Assembly (NCBI GenBank): GCA_905221605.1
Contig: CAJNDS010002615.1
Location: forward strand, 98,501 to 162,500
Source of the DNA: Symbiodinium natans
Lineage: Eukaryota > Sar > Dinophyceae > Suessiales > Symbiodiniaceae
DNA: 64,000 nucleotides
Direction: 5' to 3'
A program made the translations under genes and the position numbers. Under the pieces are notes generated by a model. That model made no database searches, was not told the origin of the DNA, and was given only the letters and a program-made list of their open reading frames with translations. Of the stretch, positions 36,295-46,214 are shown in pieces (the stretch's first letter is position 1; every line of letters starts with the position of its first letter).

Positions 36295-39200
36295 GACGAC
36301 TGGGAAGCTTACTCCAAGTTCCAGGCGGAAGTGGGCGACAGCATGCAGATTCTTGTCCACATCACCTCAGTTGGGTTGCGAGTTCCGGGAAGCACGGTTT
36401 TTTTGGCGGGCCTTAGGAGGAGGTAGGTTGCGTTTGTGCTTGTGTGTGGACCGGCTTTTTGGAGTTCGGGTTCCGACCCTCAAGACCGGTTCAACCGTAA
36501 ACGCGAAACCCTAAACCCGAAACCCTCAGAAGAAGGGAGGCGTTTCATACAAACAGTCCTTAATAGCCAAAGATCTCCGATCCTACGCCTCACAAGCCAG
36601 AAACTCTAAACCTTCATGTAAAACAGGGTTGGTTGAAACCTTCAACGCGAGGCAAAGCCCTTTCTGTTTGGAGCTTTCGTGAGTTTAGGGTTTAGGGTTC
36701 ATAGGGTTTAGGGTTTAATTGGGGTTTAGGGTTTAGGGTTTAGGGTTTAGGGCTTAGGGCTTAGGGCTTAGGGTTTAGGGCACAGAGGGCAAGGCCAATT
36801 TTGGTCTAGATGAGTTTAGGATTGATGGCCAGCCCTGGGCCCTAGGATTCCGAGTTCGGTGCCTCAGACTTGCGGGAATCAGCTCCCCTGATAGGCCTAT
36901 AGGGTACCGAATTCCCAAAGTTCCTATGAAGAACGAGTTTTAGGGTTTAGGGTTTAGGGTGTAGGGGTTAAGGTTTAGGGTTTAGGGTTTAGGGTTTAGG
37001 GACTCACGGAACTGTGCCTCTTCGGTGAGAGTTGGCGACGTGACTTTTGATCTTACCTGAAGCCTCGTCACGAAGTTCTTCTAGGACCGGGAGTAGGCAC
37101 TTTCTTCCCTTTGTTTCGTTTGGGGTTCCCTTGTAATTTCCTTAAACACCAAAAACGGGTACCCCTGTTTATTCCCAGGTTACTCCCGGGCCTAGTCTTA
37201 TACCCACACGTTCCAGCCCTGCCTTCCCATAGCCCTAGTCGTAGCCCGCCTCAAGGGCTCGGATTGTCGCTGCGCCGCGATGGACGAACCTTAAACCCTA
37301 AACCCGAAACCCTAAACCCTAAACCCTAAACATTGAAACAAAAAACACGCAAGAGCTTTAAGTCCTCCTCTCCAGGATTGTCGGCAGCTGGGCAGCACTT
37401 TGCCTTCGGCGTCCATCCCATGAGACCTCAGAGGTTAGGGTTTAGGGTTTAGGGTGTAGGGTTTAGGGTTTAGGGTTTAGGGTTTTGGATGTAGGGTTCA
37501 GGGTTTAGGGTTTAGGCCTGCCAGTATCGATTTAGGGTTTAGGTGTGCCACCATAGATCCAAGACATGGTTCTCAATGCCCTTCCTCCGCCCTCCGTGGT
37601 GTGGTTGCGCTTAGGTTTACGCACCCTAAACTCTAAGCCCTAAACCCTAAACCCTAAACCCTAAACCCTAAACCCTAAACCCTAAACCCTAAACCCTAAA
37701 CCCTAAACCCTAAACCCTAAACCCTAAACCCTAAGCCTTTAGCCCTAAACCCTAAACCCGTACAAGCACCCGAAACTTCCAGGCTCAGAACCCGACATTC
37801 CCCCTTCACAAGTCCTCTGACTCACCCCCTAAACTTGGAACACCCCCTGAGCTCTTCAAAGTGGGGGCAACCAACAAATTCCCTAAACCCCTAAACCCTA
37901 AGCCCCTAAGACCCACAACGCCCAGAACCCTCCACAGGATCTCCGAGCCCTAAGAGCCTAAAGCCCTAAACCCGAAGACTCCAAGCCCCTAAGACCGTAA
38001 GACCTTCAGACCCTAAACCCTAAACCTTACTTGGAGGTTGCGGGCACTCAGCAACCCGACTATATGTGCAGTCAGAACCCACTAGCTTAAGTACCCTAGT
38101 GGGGTTATTAATTGCCTTTTAAGTACAGTTCTTGGGTTGCTAAGTACCATGAACCTCCGAGAAAGATCCTGAAGCTTCAGCCCACCTCAGGAGATGACCT
38201 CCTGGTCACCAATCCCAAGCGCGCACTGGGCTCAGGGGGGGGTGCTTAATCTCCTAAACCCTAAACCCTAAACCCTAAACCCTAAACCCTAAACCCTAAA
38301 CTCAGGGCCTAGGCCGCCCCCCTACGTTGGGGGGCGGCGCTTAAGCCCTTTGACCTCGATGGCACAAGCCGACCCAGGTCGCTTGCCCGCCTCCCACAGC
38401 ATGGGGGTCGGTAGCTGCCCACGATGGGCCCGGTACCGGAACACATTCTCCTCGGGACCAGGACCGGACCCCTCGCCGCAGCGTGCTCAGGGACCAGGGG
38501 CCTCAGGCCGACCCAGGCAGGGCGGGTGCTCAAAAATCAGTTTTTCTGCCTACTTTGCCGCTTTCTACCGCTTTTTGGCCCCTGGCCCGGCCCCCCTGGC
38601 ACCCTTGACTCTCGGATTCAACCAACATCAAAGTTTTGAAGAGTGGACTGTCGTCTGAGTTTAGGCCTAAACCCTAAAAGGAATAGGTTTGGGTGGCTTT
38701 GCCGCCTTGGACGGCGTGGGGTGGGAGAAAAGTGTTTAGATGGCCCTCCACAATCGGGCCAAAGCTGCTCTTCAGCACCTCACGAAGCTTTCGAGCTTGT
38801 TCCGAAACCTAACCTTCACAGCATCTACGCCCTATCACAGCAAACCCTAAACCCTAAACCCTAAACCCCAAACCCTAAACCCCAAACCCCAAACCCTAAA
38901 CCCTAAACTCTAAACCATAGCCGCACAGCTCCCAGAACTCCCTCAAAAGGGTGGTTTAGGTTCTAGGTTCTTTGGTGGGGCGGGTGGGGGGGGGGAAAGG
39001 AGGGCTTAGGATTCTTGGGGTTGAGGTGTTAGTCTTTTATTTGGGGGGAAGGGGGGGGGGGGGGGGTGGCCTTAGGATTTGAGGGTTTTCGGGTTTTAGG
39101 GTTTGAGGGTTTGAGGGTTTAGAACCTTTGGACTCTTATCGGGTTTTGGAGGTATTGGGGTAGGGTCTGAAGATCTTCCAGAATCCTCTCAAAAACAACC

Positions 39201-42200
39201 TTCCAAACCTACAAAAAACCTTCCACAGCCTTCACGAAACCTTCAAGAACTTGCAAACACCTTTCAAACCTCCAAACACCCGGAACAACCAACTTACTCA
39301 CCTTTCAATTGCATCTAAACTCTGTGCAAAAGCAGTATAGACAACCTTAATTCCTCCGTGCAAAGCTCTCAGGTGCAGAAGGCGTTGGACTGCAAAGCCT
39401 GCAACGCCCTGCTGCTGAAGGCCCTGTGCCTGCGATCGCAAACGTTTCAGGGTGTGGGTTTAGGGTTTAGGGTTTAGGGTTTAGGGTTTAGGGTTTAGGG
39501 TTTAGGGTTTAGGGTTTAGGGTTTAGGGTTTAGGGTTTAGGGTTTAGGCCAAGCCCCCCCCTCCCCCCCTCCCCCCCCCTGCCCCATCAAAGGGAGCCAA
39601 GCGCAAGTCAGGGTCAGGGTGTAAGTCCCCCGAATCCTAAACCCTAAACCCTAAACCCTAAACCATAAAAACAACTATTTTATTTCGAACGTCCCCACCT
39701 TGCTCCTCGTTAAACGGAAAGAGCGCGAATGAGATGTTCAAACAAAGACACATTGATTCAAATACGTTTTCTTAGTTTTTGCTTGCAATTGGGGTTGGGC
39801 ACTCCAGGGAGACTCTGGGGTTGGGCACTCCAGGGTTGGGCACTCCAGGGAGCGTCTGGTGTTGGGCACTCCAGGGAGTCTTTAGGAGTAGACCGGGCGA
39901 GGAGAAGAGTTCCGGCCGAGGAGAAGATTTGACTTTAAATCTAGCAACCCCACACCGAAGGTGGGGAAAAAGCCTAACCCCTAACCCTAACCTCCAACCC
40001 CTCCCCCCTCCCGACGGCGCCACACCTCTTGCAGGTCAACCAGATTGGTTCCGTGACGGAGGCCGCTTCCGACCGCTTGGCTTTAGGCTTTGGGGGTTTA
40101 GGAGTTAGGGTTCAGGGTTCAGGGTTTAGGGTTTAGGGTTTAGGGTTTAGGGTTTAGGGTTTAGGGTTTAGGGTTGGAAGGGTTTGGGGTTCAGGGTTCA
40201 GGGGTTCTTGGCTGCAGCTGAGTGCGGCTCCAGAGTTGTTTGGCGGTCCGTGCACGTCAGGCGCGGATGTCGCATTTCTGTTCTTGGTTCCGGAGTAAGG
40301 TTTAGGGTTTAGGGTTTAGGGTTTAGGGTTTAGGGAGTCTAGGGCTACTTCGGCATGGTATGGTGTAAAGAGGAAGGGCCCGCGTGAAAAACAAGCCTAG
40401 TAGGCAAGAGAGGCACGTAAAGCATACTGATCAAGCCATTTGATCTAGCTCTGTGTCCATACCATGCCGAAGTAGCCCTAAACCCTAGCCCCTAAACCCT
40501 AAACCTTAAACCCTAAACCTTAAACCCTAAACCCTAAACCCTAAACCCTACACCCGAAACCTTAAACCCTAAACCCTAAACCCTAAACCCTAAACCCCAA
40601 ACCCTAAACCCTAAACCCTAAGCCGCAGGCCATCGAGGCGGCGTGCATGTCCCAGTTTGCCGGCTGGGGAGCAACTCGGCACCCTAAACCCTACACCCCA
40701 AACCCTAAACCCTAAACCCTAAGCCCCAAACCCTAAACCCTAAACCCTTGACCCCAAACCCTGAACCCTAAACCCTAAACCCCAAACCCTAAACCCTAAA
40801 CCCTAGATTGGCCTTCCGTCGTTGCCACTTCTCAGGAGGGCTTAGCGTTTGAGGTGTTTGGGTTTTTGTTTTTGAATTTGGGGGGTTTTTGGAGTCGGCT
40901 TTAGACATAGGGTTTGGGGGTTCCGAGTTTACATAGTCTTAGGGTTTAGGGTTTAGGGTTTAGAGTTTTGAGTTTAGGGGCTCAGGGGTGGGCATGAGAT
41001 TTCCGCGCGCAGCCATCATGGCATTGAGGGCTGCGGAGAAGTTATCCCACTGAAATCCGCAGTTGCCAGTTAAGAGTACACACCGGAATCCTGGACGAGC
41101 CCTAAACCCTAAACCCCAAACCCTAAACCCCAAACCCTAAACCCTAAACCCCAAACCCTAAACCCTAAGACAAAAACTGCCCGGTCAGCGCGCCTCACTA
41201 GTCGTTTCGCCTGGTCGTATCTGAGGTCATGGTGTCGCACCGATCCGGCGAGACCGAGGCTCACGGCTTGCGGTAGGGTTTTCGGGGGTTTCGGGTTTAG
41301 GGTTTAGGGTTTAGGATGGTTTAGGGTTTTAGGGTTTAGGGTTTAGGGTTTAGGGTTTTATGGTTTAGGGTTTTATGGTTTAGGGTTTAGGGTTAGGGTG
41401 TTAATGTTTGAGTTTGAGTCATGGCTTAAGGAGGATGCCTAGCCTGAAGGCTCATGATGCGACTTGGAACTCCAAGTAATTTTCGGGGCCTTCGTGGAGG
41501 GCGGAGCTCTGTGTGTGTGTGTGCAGCTGGCTATGTGAGGCTTCCTGTGTTGAAGTTCTCACTGTCATGCCATCTTCTTCCATCCACTTTGGTGCCCGCC
41601 GAGGCACCACTATAAAAATCAAGAAAACCACGAATTAGAGCTAGGGGCTCTGCCAGTATGTCCAAAAAAGGCCTCTGAAAAAGGAACCTGGATCTCCCCC
41701 AACTCGCCCCGACTCCCAAATCCCAAAACTTACACCCCAAAACCTGGCAAAAGTTCAGAGTTTAGGGCTGAAGGTCCTACACCCTTAGATCCCTTCATCC
41801 ACCCTCCCGGATCCCCCTCCTAAACCCTTAGTGCCTTAATCCCTTCCATCGCTTAAAAACCCTAAACCCTTGAACCGTATCAGCCCTCCCCCTCCCCTAC
41901 ACACTTATAGTCACTTAAAAAAACCGTAGACCCTTAAACCCTTACAAGCGCTCCCCCCTCCCCCCCCCCCCTACAAACCTTGGAAGCTTGAAAGGAAACC
42001 CCCAAACAACCCTTATAAGCACCCCCCCCCCCTCCCACAAACCCACCAACCTTGGAAGCTTGAAAGGACGCCTTCATCGCCGACCTCGTCGTCGGCCTCC
42101 GCACGGGCCAGATCAAGACGGGCGCCCCCTGCCGCTCTGAGAGGCACCCATTTGGTGGTTGTGGAGTGTAGGGTTTCGGGTTAGGGTTTAAGGTATAGGG

Positions 42201-43634
42201 TGGAAGGCTTAGGGTTTCGAGAGGCACGTTTTTTTTTTTTTGCGGGGGGGGGGGGGGGGGGGGAGTTGGGGGGCTTAACGATTTAAGGGTTTAAGGGCTT
42301 TGGGGAGGTTTAGGGGGTGTAAGGGTTCAGGGGTGTAAGGGTTTAGGGATTGAGGGGTTTAAGGGTTTAGGGCTTGGGGGTGTTTTGGTGCGTTCCGGGC
42401 TTTTGAGGGAACTTGCAGGGACGTAGGGGGTTCAGGGTTGACGGTTTAGGGTTGAGGACTGAGGTTTTCCGTAGTGGTGTCGAGTGTAGGTTAGGTAAAG
42501 TAGCTCTCAGCAAATGGCGCGCGAGGATCCAGGTGCCGAAGCGCAAGCCAGTTGGGAGGCAGCCCTAAGCCCTATAAGCCCTAAAACCCTAAACCCTAAA
42601 ACCCTAAACCCCAAACCCCTAAATCCTAAAACCCCTAAACCCTAAAACCCTAAAACCCCTAAACCCTCAAACCCTAAAACCCTAGACCCTAAACCCCAAA
42701 CCCCTAAATCCTAAAACCTTCGAACCCCAAAACCCTCGCTGTCCCGAGGCAGCAGCATGTAAGGCCACCGATCTCAAACTGTCAAGCAGCAAGCTCACCT
42801 AAACCCTAAACCCTAAAAGCCCGTTGAACCCTAAAGGCCCCTAAATGCTTCTCTCTCAAGACAAACCTGCTAACCCCCTGTACCCTAACCCCCTAAACCC
42901 TACAACAGCCTGTTAAACACCAACCCCCAAACCCTAAACCCTAAACCACCAAACCTGCAAACCCCCCTAAAACAGGCCCCAAAATCTGCTTCTCTTCGAA
43001 GCCGCTAGAAAGGGGCAAGACGTGTCTGCAGGTTGGCCAAGTACAACCAGCTCTTGCGCATCGAGGAGGAGCTGGGAGACAGGCCGGCAGTGATCTTTTT
43101 TGTTCCCGATTTGTTTGGCGGCGTCGACCTTTTCCTCTGCTTACTTGAGCTGAAAGGTTTAAACCCTAAAACCCTAAACCCCTAAACCCTAAACCCCTAA
43201 ACCCCTAAGCCCTAAGCCCTAAGCCCTAAGCCCTAAACCCTAAACCCTAAACCCTAAACCCTAAACCCTAAACCCTTAGGTTAGGGTGTAGGGTTTAGGG
43301 TTGAGGGTTTAGTGCTTAGGGCTCATGCTCTGGGGGGGGGGGGGTGTGACAGGTGATGCCACCAAGCTTTGTGTGGCATACGAACCCTGTTTCCCGAGCT
43401 CTCGACAAACCTCAACACCCGAACCCTAAATCCTGCACAGCCGGAACCCTAAACTCAAAACCAGTTCTTGCTAGGTGAACTGGTTATTTTGTGTTGAGGG
43501 GGAAACCCTAAGCCACAACTTGCCCTCAGTTCAAGCAAAGCTGAGATATGCCAATGTTGTTCCGAGATCCCGAAGCCTTCATCATCCACGCAGCTGCAGG
43601 TGCAGCTACGCGGGCACCGCCTTCCGCAACATCG
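36295..43634 (+). CDS. ENO: enolase, exons 23-32
   Basis: Exons: 36295-36347, 37376-37383, 38191-38222, 39373-39420, 40035-40061, 40629-40670, 41226-41258, 42067-42143, 43032-43082, 43600-43634. They encode [10 protein letters not shown], the I-V-G link, [11 protein letters not shown] (metal-ligand Asp), ACNALLLK (catalytic Lys), [29 protein letters not shown] (substrate-binding Arg-Ser), [20 protein letters not shown] (Lys of the active site), [16 protein letters not shown] and YAGTAFRN. The 32 exons add up to 445 codons plus one base, against about 430-445 in the family. Exon 32 either reads through to a TGA at 43685-43687 (an atypical tail) or ends at a GT donor at 43635 and continues into the TPI exon at 44206. 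The splice model is preferred because the following segment has the usual intron architecture. Confidence 0.9.
37376..37383 (+). CDS. ENO: 8-nt enolase microexon (exon 24)
   Basis: The octamer GATTGTCG, with AG before and GC after, is the only nearby sequence that links exon 23 (phase 2) to exon 25 (phase 1) and supplies the conserved I-V-G of the QIVGDDL motif. It sits between a CCCTAAA array (about 37290-37332) and a TTTAGGG array (about 37434-37515), as most exons here do. A transcript is needed to be certain. Confidence 0.7.
38029..38161. mobile_element. MITE-like inverted repeat, family A copy 4
   Basis: The element starts ACTTGGAGGTTGCGGGCACT and ends TAAGTACCATGAACCTCCGA. Its right end is only about 30 nt from the start of enolase exon 25 (38191), so it forms part of the 3' splice-site neighbourhood. 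It follows a long CCCTAAA array (37625-38025). Confidence 0.65.
39462..39548. repeat. TTTAGGG array after enolase exon 26
   Basis: A perfect heptamer array begins about 40 nt after the exon end at 39420. Confidence 0.95.
39790..39882. repeat. short tandem repeat GGGTTGGGCACTCCAGG
   Basis: Four copies of a unit containing GGGCACTCCAGGG with variable spacers lie in enolase intron 26. Confidence 0.7.
40341..40479. repeat. 23-nt inverted repeat continuing into telomeric arrays (enolase intron 27)
   Basis: AGGGCTACTTCGGCATGGTA (plus TGG) at 40341-40363 has its exact inverse at 40457-40479. Outside these arms the sequence continues as TTTAGGG on the left and CCCTAAA on the right, so the palindrome extends through the arrays to near both splice sites of the 567-nt intron. 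Confidence 0.85.
41940..42067. repeat. tandem duplication of the acceptor region of enolase exon 30
   Basis: ACCTTGGAAGCTTGAAAGG occurs at about 41977-41995 and again at about 42049-42067. Each copy is preceded by a similar CCCTTAYAAGC-plus-C-tract stretch. Only the second copy continues into the exon (GACGCCTTCATC). Confidence 0.75.
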
Positions 43635-44205
43635 GTGTCTTGGTTTTATGGGAGTTATTAGGTATGGGTTTCTGGGTTTGGGGTTGAGGGTTTATAGGGT
43701 TTAGGGTTTAGGGTACTCCAAATTTCGGGACCCTTTTGAGGCGGGGGGGGGATCCTTTGCTTCAGGCGCTGCAAACAGTAGATGACCCAAAAAAAGGAAC
43801 CTCATGTAGAGAATGACTCTTATGGCTAAGAGCATGAGTTAGGGTCTAGAGTTGAACCACAAACCCTAGACCCTATCTCCGGGTTTATATACAAGGGTTT
43901 CAAGGTTACGGGCCTACGGCTTTAAAGGGTTCTGAAGGATTTAAATCTTAAGCCCTGAACCCTGTTTCCGGGTTGAAGGCTTGAACGGGTGTAAATGTTT
44001 GGCATGGGTCAGTCCCAACAGCCCCGCCCTAAACCCCCCCTAAAGTTCTCAACCCCCAAACCCCAGGCACCCTCAGCCCTAAAGCCCTGAAGCCCTCAAG
44101 CCCTCAACCCTATACCCTAAACCCTAAACCCTAAACCCTAAACCCTAAACCCTAACCCCTGAACCCTAAGCCCCCCAAGCTTGGCGCCTTTTTTGGGCAC
44201 CCGAG
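43635..44205 (+). other. enolase-TPI linking intron (or intergenic spacer)
   Basis: The segment begins GT and ends CCCGAG|G. It carries TTTAGGG repeat near its 5' end (43675-43715) and CCCTAAA toward its 3' end (44034-44165), exactly as the introns around it. Splicing it out joins enolase phase 1 to a TPI exon phase 1 with no stop, giving [19 protein letters not shown]. The alternative is two messages, with trans-splicing at 44205 or 44213. Confidence 0.6.
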
Positions 44206-46166
44206 GTTCCCCAGCTTTCGGCATGAAGCGCAAGCCGCCACCTGGCTGGGATGGCTTGGAGGTTCAGAGGTTCATGGTAGGGTTTAGGGTTTAGGGTTTA
44301 GGGTTTAGGGTTTAGGGTTTAGGGTTTAGGGTTTAGGGTTTAGGGTTTAGGGTTTAGGGTTTAGGGTTTAGGGTTTAGGGTTTGGGGTTTAGGGGTTAGG
44401 GTTTAGGGTTTAGGGTTTAGGGTTTAGGGCTTAGGGCTTAGGGCTTAGGGCTTAGGGCTTAGGGCTTAGGGCTTAGGGCTTAGGGCTTAGGGCTTAGGGC
44501 TTAGGGCTTCGGGCTTGGGGTTTAGGGTTTAGGGTTTAGGGTTTAGGGCGACTATTTGCTTAAGAACCCCTGAAAATAAACATAATAATCCTAATATATC
44601 CCGTATGTTCTGGCGTGTAGGTTTTAGGGCTGAGGGGCTTGGGGTTTAGGGTTTCAGATTTTGGGCGATTTTGGGGGTTTTGGATGGTTAGGGTTCACAA
44701 AGTTCGGAGAGGGTGGCTGAAAAAGGCCTCGTGGTAGCATGCCGGGCAGGGGTGGAGGGGCCAAATTCCCGACTGCAGGTCTTTCATGTGTGCTCTTGTA
44801 GAGTCAGATCCCTTCCACCAAGGCACAGCACATTAAAAGGGAGGGGCACTGAAGCCCTAAACCCTAAACCCTAAACCCTAAACCCTAAACCCTAAACCCT
44901 AAACCCTAAACCCTAAACCCTAAACCCTAAACCCTAAACCCTAAACCCTAAACCCTAAACCCTAAGCCCTAAGCCCTAAGCCCTAAGCCCTAAACCCTAA
45001 ACCCTAAACCCAGAACCCGAACGCCAAAAGCCTGCAGCAGCCCCTGCATGTGCGGCTCGGCCTTCATAACACAGGGAGCCTGGCGTGCTGTTGATTTAGG
45101 ACGGTGCAGGTAGGGTAGGGTGCGATATACAGTACGGTGCAAAGGGCGTTGAGAGGCAAAGTTTAGGCCGGACATGAGTGAGGTTCGTGGGCGGCAACTG
45201 GAAGAGCAACGGCAAGGCCCGCGGCTTCTCACAGGTGATCCTCACAAACTCGGCAGCAACTACAGCCCATACCCTGAATCCTCAAAACCCTAACAACCCG
45301 AAACCCAAACCCTATAAACCCTATTGAATGGTAGTAGTGCATCTTGTCCATAAACCCTAAACTCCCTAAAGCCCTAAACCCTAAACCTTCAAGGGTCTAG
45401 GTTGTAAGGGTCTTAGGTAGGGTGCGTGGGTGGGACCCTAGACCCTGAACCCTAAGATGAGTACTGGGCTCCCAAGAAGAAAGCTTTGCCTTGCGCAGGT
45501 CAGCCAGGTCAAGGAGCTCCTCACAGTTCTCCGGCCTTCCCTTTAGGGTTTAGGGTTTAGGGTTTAGGGTTTAGGGTTTGGGGTTTGGGGTTTGGGGTTT
45601 GGGGTTTGGGGTTTGGGGTTTGGGGTTTAAGGTTTGGGGTTTAGGGTTCAGGGGCAGACCCTCGAATGCCTCCCGCCCAATCTCCACCACCCTCCTACTA
45701 GTACTTTCAAACAGCCTACTGCGCCGGGCCGATAGTTCGACCCACCAACATCTTGGGGTTCTGACGCCCTTACCCCGCCCTCTTCCCCATAGACTCCTGA
45801 CACAATGGGGCTGGGGGCCTCCTCCGGAGCTTCTATAGTGCTATATTTTTAAAACGGGGTATTAATTTCTCCGCTAGCAGGCGCAGGGAAAATGCGACTT
45901 TTCGGCACTCCGCTACTCCGCGGGAGCCTTCACTGTCTGCATGCCATCCAACATGTGCCGTGGGTCGAAACTTTCGGCCCGGGGGTGTAAACCCTGAATG
46001 CTAAACCCCAAAGCCTGTACCTGGGATGTTCCCCCCTATACTAGCAGTCCTTATATCATAGGATAATTTTAAGGACTGTTAGTATAAGGTCCAACATCCC
46101 AAGCCTGAACCCTAAACCCTAAACTTGTTGTTCGCTCACGTTAGTCTTTTCTTGTCCTGATTCCTC

Positions 46167-46214
<48 letters not shown>

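Noticed and set aside
43475-43687. A free-standing 70-codon gene over enolase exon 32
   Set aside because: Only the part from 43600 is conserved enolase; the rest is intron read in the same frame.
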